Source: Betaproteobacteria bacterium (GTDB lineage: Bacteria > Pseudomonadota > Gammaproteobacteria > Burkholderiales > SG8-39). Taken from it: a DNA stretch of 17,699 bases. The notes below the pieces were generated by a model that did no database searches, was not told the origin of the DNA, and saw only the letters and a program-made list of their open reading frames with translations. The DNA is taken from contig VBCJ01000131.1 of the NCBI GenBank assembly GCA_005884335.1, positions 1-17,699 on the forward strand, given 5' to 3'. How positions within the stretch are numbered: the stretch's first letter is position 1; each line of letters begins with the position of its first letter. Shown here in pieces: positions 1 to 8,374 of this stretch. A program made the position numbers and the translations under genes.

Positions 1-861
1 TTCACGCCGGGCACCGGCATGGACATGATTGCGCGCAGCGTCGGACCGAAGCTCTCCGAGCGCCTGGGACAGCCCATCGTCATCGAGAACAAGCCCGGGG
101 CGAGCGGGAACATCGGCGCCGAGATGGTCGCGCGCTCCGCGCCGGACGGGCACACGGTGATGATCACGGCGAACACCATGCTGATCGCGGCCACCCTGTA
201 CCGCAACGTTCCCTACGACCCGCTCACCGACTTCTCGCCCATCTCGCTCGCCGCCTGGGGAACCCTGCTTCTCACCGCCAATCCCAAGGCGAACATCAAT
301 TCGGTCGCCGATCTGATCGCGCAGGCGAAGGCGAACTCGGGCAAGCTCACTTACGCCTCTCCGGGCGTGGGCACGCCGCATCACATGTCGATGGAGCTGT
401 TCAAGGACCTGACCGGAACGAACCTGTTGCACGTGCCCTACAAGGGCAGCGCCGGCGCGCTCACCGACCTCCTCTCCGGGGAGGTCAACGTCGGTTTCGT
501 CCCGATCCACGTCGCCATGCCTCACGTCAAGGCCGGCAGGCTCAAGGCGCTCGCGGTGGGCAGCGCGAAACGCCACCCGAACGCAGCGGATGTCCCCAGC
601 CTGCAGGAGTCGGGGGTAAGGGGCGCGGACGTGGATATGTGGTACGCGTTCATGGCGCCCAAGGGCACGCCCGCCCCGGTCGTCGCCAAGCTCGACTCCG
701 AGCTGCGCGCCATCCTCTCGCTTCCGGAAATCAGGGCGAACTTCGAGAAGCAGGGCCTGGACGCGGCGTCTTCCTCCCCCGAGGAGCTGAGCGCTCTGAT
801 GCGGCGCGATCACGCGCGCTGGGCGGCGGTCATCCGGAAGAACAACATCACCGCCGATTAG
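1..861 (+). CDS. Bug/TctC-family periplasmic solute receptor, 5' end outside window
   Basis: Periplasmic tripartite-tricarboxylate-type (Bug) receptor; this family binds small carboxylates or related metabolites for uptake or sensing. The frame is open from base 1, reading FTPGTGMDMIAR before the first ATG at 19, so that ATG is internal. The missing part is the signal peptide and first beta strand. Family landmarks are the PGTGMDMIAR loop, the APKLSE-like helix (GPKLSERLGQP), the IENKPGASGNIGAE motif, the SAPDGHT segment and HVPYKGSAGALTDLLSGEV. The end, with a WAAVIRKNNI helix, is normal for the family. It is followed 30 bp later by the methionine synthase-like gene on the same strand, suggesting one operon. 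No TctA/TctB membrane genes are visible, as is common for orphan Bug receptors. The ligand cannot be inferred. Confidence 0.93.
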   Translation, partial: FTPGTGMDMIARSVGPKLSERLGQPIVIENKPGASGNIGAEMVARSAPDGHTVMITANTMLIAATLYRNVPYDPLTDFSPISLAAWGTLLLTANPKANINSVADLIAQAKANSGKLTYASPGVGTPHHMSMELFKDLTGTNLLHVPYKGSAGALTDLLSGEVNVGFVPIHVAMPHVKAGRLKALAVGSAKRHPNAADVPSLQESGVRGADVDMWYAFMAPKGTPAPVVAKLDSELRAILSLPEIRANFEKQGLDAASSSPEELSALMRRDHARWAAVIRKNNITAD

Positions 862-891
862 CCCGGCGGTTCGGATCGACGGGGAGAGGGG

Positions 892-2124
892 ATGGCGCGA
901 GAGCGGATTCTCACGACGCATGCGGGGGCTCTGCCGCGGTCCCTGGAGCTGCGCGAAATGATCTTTGCCCGCGCGGAAGGCAGGCCCTACGACAAGGACG
1001 CGCTCGCTTCGAAGCTGCGCGACGAAGTCGCCGGCGTGGTGCGCAAGCAGCTCGACTGCGGCGTCGACAGCGTCAACGACGGCGAGCTCGGCAAGACCAA
1101 CTTCACCAATTACGTTCGCGAGCGCCTCGCCGGCTTCGAGATGCGCGACTACCGGCCGGGCGTGGATCCGGCGCCGCTCGACATCACCGCCCGCGACGCG
1201 AAGGATTTCCCCCGGTACTTCGCGGGCGGCAGGGGCGCGCTCACCGGCGCCGCGCAGCGCCGGCAGCTCGCGGTCTGCGTTGCGCCGCTCGAGTACGTGG
1301 GCCAGACCGCGCTCGAGGAGGATTTCGGGAATTTCAGGACGGCGCTGAAAGACGCGAAGGCCGCGGAGGCTTTTCTTCCCGCGAATACGCCGGGCACGAT
1401 CGAGCATTGGCTGCGGAACGAGCACTACCCGAGCGAAGAGGCCTTCGTCGAGGCCATCGCCGAGGCGATGCGGGAGGAGTACAAGGCGATCGTCGACGCC
1501 GGGTTCCTCTTGCAGATCGATGACCCGGATCTCCCCGACGGCTGGCAGATGTATCCCGACATGAGCGTGCGCGAGTACCGCAAGTACGCGACGCTGCGCG
1601 TGGACGCGATCAACCACGCGCTGCGCGGCATTCCGCGGGAGAAAGTGCGGCTGCACGTCTGCTGGGGGAGTTTCCACGGCCCGCACAGGAGCGACATCCC
1701 GCTCGAGGACATCGTCGACATCATCTTCCGCGTGCGCGCCTCGAGCTACTCGATCGAGGCATCGAACCCGGTGCACGAGCACGAATGGCGCGTGTTCGAA
1801 GACGTGAAGCCGCCCGAGGGTGCGGTGCTCATTCCCGGCGTCGTCGGCCACTGCTGCGATTTCATCGAGCACCCGGAGCTCGTTGCCGAGCGGCTGCTCC
1901 GCTATGCGAAGCTCCTCGGCCGCGAGAACGTCATGGGCGGGACCGACTGCGGCCTCGGGCCGCGGGTGGGAAGCCCGGAGATCGCGTGGGCGAAACTCGA
2001 GGCGCTCGCGCAAGGCGCGCGCCTGGCGAGCAGGCGATTGTGGATGCGCTCGGCGAAACCTTCGAGGAAGCGCGCAGTGGTACGAAAAAAGCAGGCGCGA
2101 AAGAAGAAGGCTAAACGGGGCTAG
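892..2124 (+). CDS. Cobalamin-independent methionine synthase II (MetE C-terminal-like) family protein
   Basis: A single-barrel homologue of the MetE catalytic half, of the stand-alone kind that also resembles epoxyalkane:coenzyme M transferases. Such proteins activate a thiol on zinc for alkyl transfer; the true substrate here is unknown. The likely zinc ligands are visible: H255 and C257 in HVCWGSFHGPH, E289 in SIEAS, and C353 in GGTDCGLG. The N-terminal TTHAGALPRS and NDGELGKTNF motifs are also family-typical. A purine-rich GGGGAGAGGG lies just before the ATG. The family core ends near residue 385 (ARLASRRLW); the remaining 25 residues are a Lys/Arg-rich tail, which is unusual. It follows the Bug gene by 30 bp and converges with the next gene, sharing a CTAG that contains both stops. 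It is unlikely to be the housekeeping MetE because the N-terminal folate domain is absent. Confidence 0.88.
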   Translation: MARERILTTHAGALPRSLELREMIFARAEGRPYDKDALASKLRDEVAGVVRKQLDCGVDSVNDGELGKTNFTNYVRERLAGFEMRDYRPGVDPAPLDITARDAKDFPRYFAGGRGALTGAAQRRQLAVCVAPLEYVGQTALEEDFGNFRTALKDAKAAEAFLPANTPGTIEHWLRNEHYPSEEAFVEAIAEAMREEYKAIVDAGFLLQIDDPDLPDGWQMYPDMSVREYRKYATLRVDAINHALRGIPREKVRLHVCWGSFHGPHRSDIPLEDIVDIIFRVRASSYSIEASNPVHEHEWRVFEDVKPPEGAVLIPGVVGHCCDFIEHPELVAERLLRYAKLLGRENVMGGTDCGLGPRVGSPEIAWAKLEALAQGARLASRRLWMRSAKPSRKRAVVRKKQARKKKAKRG

Positions 2125-3092
2125 TCGGCCTTGATGTTGGCAGCCTTCGCCACCGCCGTCCACTTGGCGATGTCCCTTGCGATGATCCCGCGGAATTCCT
2201 CGGGTGTATTGCCCGAGGGAACGATCGCCATCTGATCCAGCCGCTCCTTGATCTCGGGGAGCTTCACCACGCGCGCCAATTCCTGCTGCAGCCGCTTCAC
2301 GATCGCGCTCGGCGTGGCTGCGGGTGCGAGAAACCCCGTGAAGAGGCGGATTTCGACGTCCGGAACGCCGGCCTCGGTAAGTGTCGGCACGTCCGGCATG
2401 CTCGGGTCGCGCGAGGCCGAAGTCACGGCGAGCCCTCGCACCTTGCCGCCTTTCAGCGGGCCGATCGCAGGAGGCGGGTCCATGATGGTCATGGTCACCT
2501 GCCCCGACATCACCGCTCCGACCGATTCGCCGCTGCTCTTGTAGGGAATGTGGACGAACTTCGTCCCCGTTTTCTGATTGAAGAGCTCGGCCGCGAGCTG
2601 GAAGGGCGCGGCGCTCGCCGCGTAGTTCACCTTGTCCGGCCGCGCCTTGGCGTAGGCGATCAGCTCCTTCACCGAATTCGCCGGGAGCGACGCGCTCACC
2701 ACCAGGATCAGCGGAAAATCCCCGATCATCGAGATCGGAGCGAAATCCTTGAGCGGCGCATAGGGAAGCTTCGAATAGATCGCCGGGTTCATGGTCATGG
2801 GGCCGCTCGGCCCCATGAGCAGCGTATAGCCGTCGGGCGCGGACTTGGCGACGTATTCGCAGGAGATGATCCCTTGCGCGCCGGGCTTGTTCTCGATGAT
2901 CACCGGCTGCCCCAGGCCCTCGGACATCTTCGGCGCCACCACGCGCACGATGATGTCGTTGCCGCCGCCGGCGGCGTAGCCGACGATGATGTGGACGGGC
3001 TTGTTCGGGAAGTCCTGCTGCGCGTGGGCCGTCGCGGCCATGGATGAGGCGGCGGCGAGGCACGCGAGCCGCGCGGCGAGTCGTGATCTCAT
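2121..3092 (-). CDS. Bug/TctC-family periplasmic solute receptor
   Basis: A complete tripartite-tricarboxylate-type receptor of 323 residues, the usual family length. A Sec signal peptide spans about residues 1-24, with a basic start (MRSRLAAR), a hydrophobic core and an AHA-Q cleavage site. The mature protein begins with QDFPNKPVHIIVGYAAGGGNDI. Ligand-loop motifs AAGGGNDIIVR and IENKPGAQG are present, followed by SAPDGYTLLMG and the FVHIPYKSSGE segment. A strong AGGAGG at 3096-3101 sets the ATG at 3092. It is transcribed divergently from the broken TRAP permease and convergently with the methionine synthase-like gene. It resembles but is not a copy of the receptor at the window start. The ligand is unknown, and no membrane partner of the TctAB type is seen. 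Confidence 0.96.
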   Translation of the reverse strand: MRSRLAARLACLAAASSMAATAHAQQDFPNKPVHIIVGYAAGGGNDIIVRVVAPKMSEGLGQPVIIENKPGAQGIISCEYVAKSAPDGYTLLMGPSGPMTMNPAIYSKLPYAPLKDFAPISMIGDFPLILVVSASLPANSVKELIAYAKARPDKVNYAASAAPFQLAAELFNQKTGTKFVHIPYKSSGESVGAVMSGQVTMTIMDPPPAIGPLKGGKVRGLAVTSASRDPSMPDVPTLTEAGVPDVEIRLFTGFLAPAATPSAIVKRLQQELARVVKLPEIKERLDQMAIVPSGNTPEEFRGIIARDIAKWTAVAKAANIKAD

Positions 3093-3212
3093 GTTTCCTC
3101 CTGCGCGTAGATTGCCACGTCGCGGTGCGGGGCTTCAACTCCTTTCGCGGCGCCGCGGCGGCGAGGAAGCACCGGGATTGCGCGGGCGGGCCGCCCTCGA
3201 TAGAGTTGTGCA

Positions 3213-4046
3213 ATGGGGAGGCTCATCAGCGTACTCGCGGTCGTTCTCACCTGCGCCGCGATCGCGCTGTCCGCGGATCTGTTCCGGATGGCGGGACTCT
3301 CGCTCTACACCGAGCAGGTTCTGGCCGGCCTGCTCGCGATCGCCACGCCCCTGGTGTTCCTGCATGTGTCGGTCCGCGGCGAGCGAGGGCGGACCGGCAA
3401 CGTACCCTGGTACGACCTCGCCGCGGCGGTCATCGGCTTCGCCGCGTCGGCTTACCTGGCGATTCGTTATGCGAGCCTCTCCGAGCTCACCTCGAAGCAA
3501 CCCTGGGACGGACTTCTCGCCGCCGGCGCGCTGATCGTGCTTTTCCTCGAAGGGCTGCGCCGCACTTCCGGCCCGGCGCTTTTCTACACCACCCTCGCTT
3601 TCATCGCGCTCGCGATGTTCGGGGGAGCCCTGCCCGGGGAGTTCGCCGCGCGCTCGATACCGCTGCCGCGCCTGGCTTATTACCTGGTGTGGGATTCGAG
3701 CGCGATTCTCGGCATCGCGATCAAGATCATCGCGACCGTCGTGGTGGTATACGTTTTTTTCGGCCAGGTGCTCCTCAAGGCGGGCGGCTCGACCTTTTTC
3801 ACCGGGATCGCGATGGCGCTGATGGGGAAGTACCGCGGCGGGCCGGCCAAGATCGCCATCGTGGGCTCGTCCTTGTTCGGATCGATCTCCGGCAACATCG
3901 TCTCGAACGTCATGACGGTGGGCACGGTGACGATCGGCCTTCATCATGGCCGAGTTTCTCCAGGTGCCTTTCTACGAAGTCGCCTTGGCCGCGGTCATAC
4001 CCGCCCTCCTTTTTTATGTCGCGCTCTTCATCCAGGTGGACCTTGA
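3213..4046 (+). pseudogene. TRAP transporter fused permease (4TM/12TM), N-terminal fragment
   Basis: The first part of a fused small-plus-large TRAP permease, an inner-membrane sodium-driven importer that normally works with a TAXI periplasmic receptor. Authentic sequence runs from the start through the 4TM domain and into the DctM-like domain: IIATVVVVYVFFGQVLLKAGG, MGKYRGGPAKIAIVGSSLFGSISGNIVSNV, then GTVTIGL at about residue 243 (base 3941). The family would continue with a basic MKR-type loop and a conserved STGGQ..PPVMGAAAF helix, but these are absent. The frame instead runs into about 34 arginine- and proline-rich nonsense residues (HHGRVSPGAF onward) to the stop at 4046. The family sequence resumes in another frame at 3937-3945. 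The product is therefore a truncated permease, probably non-functional. No strong ribosome binding site precedes the ATG. An assembly error is the main alternative. Confidence 0.85.
3934..3945 (+). other. Deletion scar in the TRAP permease gene
   Basis: The two halves of the permease meet here. On the left the frame reads GTVTIGL, ending in ATCGGCCTT. On the right, shifted by one, it reads GCC-TTC-ATC-ATG (AFIM). Both parental sequences could have carried GGCCT or GGCCTT, so the joint looks like a microhomology deletion. About 30-35 family residues are missing, and the lost length cannot be a multiple of three. The parental sequence is inferred from family knowledge, not seen. Confidence 0.7.
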
Positions 4047-5004
4047 GGCGGCGCGCAGCAAGATCTTGCCGATGCCCAAGGAGGAGATTCCGCGGCTCGG
4101 CCAGGTTCTCAGGGAGGGCTGGTATTTCCTGCTGCCGCTCGCGGCGCTGGTCTACGCCCTGTTCGGACTGAACTACGAACCGGAGATGGCTGGGCTGGTG
4201 GCGACCGCGATCGTGCTCGTTCTCGGGGTTGTCTTTCCGTTCCAGGGCAAGCGCATCGGATTTCGCGATCTCTATGCGATGCTGCGCGACGCGGGAACCT
4301 CGGTGCTCGATCTTTTCATGCTCGGCGCGGCGGCCGGGATCATGATCGGCGCGCTCAACTACTCGGGAGTGGGATTCACGCTCACGCTCGTGCTGATTCT
4401 TCTCGCGGGCGGAAGCCTCGTCGCGCTGCTCGTGCTCTCTGCGATCGCCAACATCATCCTGGGACTGGGGCTGCCGACCGTGGGCGTCTACATCGTGCTC
4501 GCGACGCTGGTGGCCCCGGCGCTCGTCAAGATGGGCATAGCCCCGATGGCGGCGCACATGTTCATCATGTACTACGGGTGCCTGTCGATGATCTCGCCGC
4601 CCGTGGCGATCGCCGCTTTCGTCGCGGCGAATCTCGCGGGCGCGGATCCGAACCGCACCGGCTGGGTGGCGATGGCCTTCGGCTGGACGCTGTTCGTGAT
4701 TCCTTTCCTCTTCGTGTTCTCGGGCACGCTGCTGCTGAAAGGCGATCCGCTGTCGATCGCCGTCGATTTGTCACTCGCCGTCGCGGGGGTCTGGTTCATT
4801 TCCGCCGCGATGATGGGGTACGCCGCGCGTCCTCTGAGGTTCGCAGCCCGAATCTGCCACGGCGTCACGGGCCTGTGCCTATTCATGCCGGCGAACGCCC
4901 TCGGCGCCGGACGCTGGATCAACGCGGCGGGAGTCGGCCTGGCCGTCGCGATGTTCGTCCGGGAGAAGGCCGTGCACCGGCGGGCTGTCGCAGCCGAGGG
5001 ATGA
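3946..5004 (+). pseudogene. TRAP transporter fused permease, C-terminal fragment
   Basis: The remainder of the fused TRAP permease, in a different frame from the first part. Codons just upstream (3937-3945) read A-F-I, continuing the family's GAAAFIMAEFL motif, so the ATG at 3946 is an internal methionine and not an evolved start. No Shine-Dalgarno-like sequence precedes it. The fragment contains MAEFLQVPFYEVALAAVIPALLFY, the FIQVDLEA loop, several hydrophobic helices, the GLGLPTVGVYIVL motif and YYGCLSMISPPVAIAAF, all typical of the large DctM subunit of TAXI-type systems. The C terminus has extra helices after ARPLRF. The stop is 21 bp before the EthD gene, so the broken permease heads an operon with the EthD and CocE genes and may still be transcribed. 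If the junction is an assembly fault, 3213-5004 would be one normal permease. Confidence 0.85.
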
Positions 5005-5025
5005 TTCGGGACGACGGGAGATCTC

Positions 5026-5760
5026 GTGCGCAAAGCCAATGGCGTCAAGATCGTTCGTCTGGTCAAGCGACGGGCGGACCTGACGCTCGCGCAATTCAAG
5101 GATTACTGGCTCACTCGGCACGCCCTCCACGAGCGGCGCGCAATCGAAACGACGCCCCTGCAAAAGGTCGTGGCGAGCATCGCCACCGGCGAGGTCGCGC
5201 TGGGCGGGACGGTGCCGCCGTTCGACGGCATGGTGGCGCTTCACTTCGGGAGCCTCGAGGACGCCCGCGCGGCCATGTCGGGGCCGGGGACCGCGGCGAT
5301 GCGCGAGGACGCGAAGAACTTCGTCGATCCAAGGTCTTCGCCGCAGATCTTCGCCGATGAGTATCTCGTGTCCGAAAAGGAGGACGCCTCGGGGACGATC
5401 CGGAGATCGGGGCAGCTGAAAACCATCCGGACCATGAGCAGGCGCCGCGACTTGACTCACGCGCAGTTCAAGGATTACTGGCTGAACCAGCACTCGAGGC
5501 TGGAACGCGAGGTGATCGAGACGACAAGCATGCAGCGCATCGTCGCGAGCTTCGCGCTGCCCGAGAACACGGTGGCTCCGGAATTCGACGGCCTTGCGGA
5601 GCTCTACTTCGCGAAGGTCGAGGATATCCGCGCGATGTTCGCGGGACCCGTTCCCGCGATGATGCGCAAGGACGAGGAGAACTTCGTGCAGATGAACGCC
5701 CCCGCGGTGCGGCTGGTGGCGGAGGAGTACGTGATCGGGGAGAAAGGACAGACAGCATGA
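5026..5760 (+). CDS. Tandem EthD-domain protein
   Basis: A 244-residue protein made of two EthD-type ferredoxin-like (dimeric alpha/beta barrel) domains. Domain 1 spans about residues 7-118 and domain 2 about 131-240, joined by a short polar linker. Matching landmarks are AQFKDYWLTRH and AQFKDYWLNQH, then AIETTPLQKVVAS and VIETTSMQRIVAS, PPFDGMVALHF and PEFDGLAELYF, and finally ADEYLVSEK and AEEYVIGEK. EthD was named from an ethyl tert-butyl ether degradation cluster; its members are small accessory or catabolic proteins without one fixed activity. The GTG start at 5026 is chosen because GGGAG lies 5 bases upstream at 5016-5020. The stop overlaps the hydrolase start as ATGA, so translation is probably coupled. 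The single-chain duplication may replace the dimer formed by one-domain homologues. Confidence 0.88.
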   Translation: MRKANGVKIVRLVKRRADLTLAQFKDYWLTRHALHERRAIETTPLQKVVASIATGEVALGGTVPPFDGMVALHFGSLEDARAAMSGPGTAAMREDAKNFVDPRSSPQIFADEYLVSEKEDASGTIRRSGQLKTIRTMSRRRDLTHAQFKDYWLNQHSRLEREVIETTSMQRIVASFALPENTVAPEFDGLAELYFAKVEDIRAMFAGPVPAMMRKDEENFVQMNAPAVRLVAEEYVIGEKGQTA

Positions 5761-7391
5761 TCCAGGAAAAAGACGTGCAAGTCCCGGTGCGGGACGGCGT
5801 GAAGATCGGCGTGCGCATCTACCGGCCGGAGGGTAGCGGGCCGTTCCCAGCGCTCTTCGCGGCCTCGCCCTACCGCTACGACAACAACGAGCTGCCGCCG
5901 CGGCCGATGTTCCTGTGGCGCGAGACCGGTCCGATCGAATGGTACGTCGAGCAGGGCTACGCCTACGTGCACGCCGACGTTCGCGGCACCGGCATCTCGG
6001 GCGGCGAGTTCGGCTTCCTCTCCCGCGCGGAGCAGCAGGATCTCTACGACGTCATCGAATGGATCGCGAAACAGAAATGGTCGAGCGGCAAGGTCGCGGG
6101 CATCGGGCAGTCGTATTACTGCATGTCGCAGTGGTTCATGGGCGTACAGAACCCGCCCCACCTGGCGTGCCTCGCACCCTATGACGGGATGAACGACCCC
6201 TACCGCTACCTCGCGTTCCGCGGCGGGATCGAGAGCAACTTCCCTCTGTACTGGTTCAACGCGAGCGTGCGCGTGCCGAACCTGTACCCGGCGAACGGCG
6301 ACCACCCGCGCATCCTGGAGAAGGACTTCTACCTCGACGTGCAGCACCATCCGAATTACGACGAGTACTGGAAGGAGCGCGCCGCCGCCGAGAACCTGGA
6401 GAGAATCAAGGTGCCGGTTTTTTCCATCGGCGTGTGGGCCAAGATGGAGCTGCACCTGGCAGGGAATATCCTGGGCTACCACAAAGTGTCGGGGCCGAAG
6501 AAGCTCTTCATCACCGGCACGGCGACCGCGGTCACTTCGCAGGTGGACTTCAACAACGCCGAGTTTCACAAGAAGCACCTGCTGCCCTTCTACGACAAGC
6601 ACTTGAAGGGCGAGAAGACGAGCTACGACCAGCGTCCCAGCGTCGAATACGCCGTGAAAAACACGGGCGTCACGCGCTCCTTCGATTCCTGGCCCCCGGC
6701 GGGCACGCGAAAAGCGCGGTTCTATCTCGGCAAGGGGCCGACGGGAAGCGTCGCTTCGCTCAACGACGGATCGTTGCAAAGCGCGCCGCCCTCGGCGGAC
6801 GGAGGGAGCACGACTTACGCCTATCCGCACGCGCGTTGGGTGCTGGGGGTGGTCGCGGTCGGGCCGCAGGGCCCCGATCCCGCGGCGGCGGTGCTCACGT
6901 TCACCAGCGCGCCGCTAGCCGCAGACATGGAAATCGCCGGCCACGGCAAGGCGATCCTGCACGCCTCCTCCACGCGCAACGACATGGATTTCCACGTCAA
7001 GCTCTCCGAGCAGTTTCCTCAGGCGCCCCAGGAACGCGCGAAAGGAGTGCAGCCGCGCTACGCGATCGTGACCAAAGGCTGGCTGCGGGCCTCGCACGGG
7101 TTGGAACGCGATGCCTCGCGCAGCACCGACGACATTCCGCATTACACCCACGCGAGCCCGAAGCCGCTCACCCCCGGCAAGGTCTATGCGCTCGAGATTC
7201 CCCTGATGGCGATCGCTTGGCGCTTCCAGAAGGGCAGCCGCATCCGCGTCGAGATCGCCTGCGGAGATTCACCCATCACGGATGGCCTGTTCTTCCACGT
7301 CTATCGCCCCGACAAGATCGGCAGCGACACGATTCACCACGACGCCGGCCGTCCGTCGCAGCTGATTTTGCCGGTGCTGGAGGTGAATTAG
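5757..7391 (+). CDS. CocE/NonD family alpha/beta hydrolase (peptidase S15-like)
   Basis: A 544-residue cytoplasmic hydrolase of the cocaine-esterase/X-Pro dipeptidyl-peptidase group, acting on esters or amides of unknown identity. The alpha/beta core occupies about residues 6-290, with ADVRGTGISGGEF and the nucleophile motif GIGQSYY (S119). Y39 in SPY matches the oxyanion tyrosine. A jelly-roll C-terminal domain (about 300-544) has the typical ALEIPLMAIAWRFQKGSRIRVEI strand region. Two canonical residues are not where expected: the GWYD aspartate aligns with K229 in GVWAKME, and the GPWSH histidine aligns with A258 in TGTATAV. The enzyme may use other residues or belong to a divergent subfamily. 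The ATG overlaps the EthD stop, with AAAGGA a few bases upstream. It converges with the TAXI receptor gene, leaving 7 bp between stops. Confidence 0.9.
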   Translation: MIQEKDVQVPVRDGVKIGVRIYRPEGSGPFPALFAASPYRYDNNELPPRPMFLWRETGPIEWYVEQGYAYVHADVRGTGISGGEFGFLSRAEQQDLYDVIEWIAKQKWSSGKVAGIGQSYYCMSQWFMGVQNPPHLACLAPYDGMNDPYRYLAFRGGIESNFPLYWFNASVRVPNLYPANGDHPRILEKDFYLDVQHHPNYDEYWKERAAAENLERIKVPVFSIGVWAKMELHLAGNILGYHKVSGPKKLFITGTATAVTSQVDFNNAEFHKKHLLPFYDKHLKGEKTSYDQRPSVEYAVKNTGVTRSFDSWPPAGTRKARFYLGKGPTGSVASLNDGSLQSAPPSADGGSTTYAYPHARWVLGVVAVGPQGPDPAAAVLTFTSAPLAADMEIAGHGKAILHASSTRNDMDFHVKLSEQFPQAPQERAKGVQPRYAIVTKGWLRASHGLERDASRSTDDIPHYTHASPKPLTPGKVYALEIPLMAIAWRFQKGSRIRVEIACGDSPITDGLFFHVYRPDKIGSDTIHHDAGRPSQLILPVLEVN

Positions 7392-7398
7392 CGCGGTG

Positions 7399-8346
7399 TC
7401 ACTTCGCCAGGCCGATTTCCCTGTAGTACTTCATCGCACCGGCGTGCAGCGGCACGCCTTCCAGTACTTTCGCCATGTTCTGCGGCTGAAAGAGCGCGAA
7501 AGGAGGGAAGGTCGCGACGAGGTCCTCCTTGCCGTCGTGCAGGGTCTTCGCCACCCTATAGACGACGTCGTCGGACACTTTGGCGTTGGTGATCAGCACC
7601 ATGTCGAACGCGATCAGGTTGGTCGGCTTGGTGATTCCATCGAGCGCGGGACTCGGCGCGACCTGCACCACGTAGGCACCCGGCAGCAGCGCCTGCGTGC
7701 GCTTTATCGCGTCGGGCGAAGTGCCGACTTCGAGGACGCGCAGTCCACCGACGCTCGCGTTCGCCTGCTTGATCGCCGCGGAGCCCAGGGCGAAGAACAG
7801 CACGTCGACTTTGCCGCTCATGAAATCCTCCGCCTGCCGAACCACGTTCGGCGCCGGGACCTTCACCACGTCGCCGTAGCCGAGCCCCATGTTCGCGAGG
7901 TGCGCCTCGATGATCCGCGCGATCGTCTTCTGCGCGTTGAACTCGCTGGAGACGCGCTTGCCTTTGAGATCGGTGATCGAATTGATCCTGGAGTCGGCGC
8001 GCACGTGCATGGCGACCCGGTACGGAATGAGCGAGCCGACGTAGCGCATCGCCGCTTGTCTGCCCCGGCCCTCGTATTCGCCGGTGCCGGTCGAATAGAA
8101 CGTCGCGTCGAACGAGTTCGACACGTTGAAATCCGCCGAGCCGCTTTCCACTTCCTCGAATCCCGTGCTTGCCTGTGCCTGGACGATGGCCCGGAGTTTC
8201 GCCTTCTCGACGAGCACTTTGGCGATCGCCTGCCCGGCGGAGTTGGAGAAGGACCCGGCCGGGGTGGTGACGATGCCGATCGTCTGGGCGCCTGCCGTGC
8301 CCGACAGCAACGGCGCACATAGGGCCACGACGCGCAGCGATTTCAT
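7399..8346 (-). CDS. TAXI-family TRAP transporter periplasmic receptor
   Basis: Periplasmic binding component of a TAXI-type TRAP importer, 315 residues. A Sec signal peptide covers residues 1-20 (MKSLRVVALC to GTAGA), and the mature chain starts QTIGIVTTPAGSFSNSAGQA. Family features include the ASTGFEEVESGSADFNVSNS region, AYVVQVAPSPAL, and SITDLKGKRVSSEFNAQ. The frame stays open upstream to 8568, but that part is arginine-rich and lies within the MFS gene. The ATG at 8346 is preferred because it begins the signal peptide and has AGGAGG at 8355-8360. It lies 28 bp after the MFS gene and is probably co-transcribed with it. Fused TRAP permeases are the normal partners of TAXI receptors, and the only one here is broken, so this receptor may lack a local partner. 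The substrate is unknown. Confidence 0.93.
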   Translation of the reverse strand: MKSLRVVALCAPLLSGTAGAQTIGIVTTPAGSFSNSAGQAIAKVLVEKAKLRAIVQAQASTGFEEVESGSADFNVSNSFDATFYSTGTGEYEGRGRQAAMRYVGSLIPYRVAMHVRADSRINSITDLKGKRVSSEFNAQKTIARIIEAHLANMGLGYGDVVKVPAPNVVRQAEDFMSGKVDVLFFALGSAAIKQANASVGGLRVLEVGTSPDAIKRTQALLPGAYVVQVAPSPALDGITKPTNLIAFDMVLITNAKVSDDVVYRVAKTLHDGKEDLVATFPPFALFQPQNMAKVLEGVPLHAGAMKYYREIGLAK

Positions 8347-8354
8347 GATCGATC

Positions 8355-8360
8355 CCTCCT
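8355..8360 (-). promoter_or_regulatory. Ribosome binding site deciding the TAXI receptor start
   Basis: On the minus strand AGGAGG sits 8 bases before the ATG at 8346. It identifies the translation start among several upstream in-frame candidates. Confidence 0.85.
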
Positions 8361-8374
8361 CGCAGGTCGGCGGG

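Noticed and set aside
3213..5004. Programmed ribosomal frameshift joining the permease halves
   Set aside because: No slippery heptamer is seen at the joint, and conserved residues are missing, so a shift alone would not restore the protein.
5604..6830. Minus-strand frame of about 400 codons opposite the hydrolase
   Set aside because: It shows no family motifs and has shadow-like Arg/Val/His composition; the hydrolase is clear.
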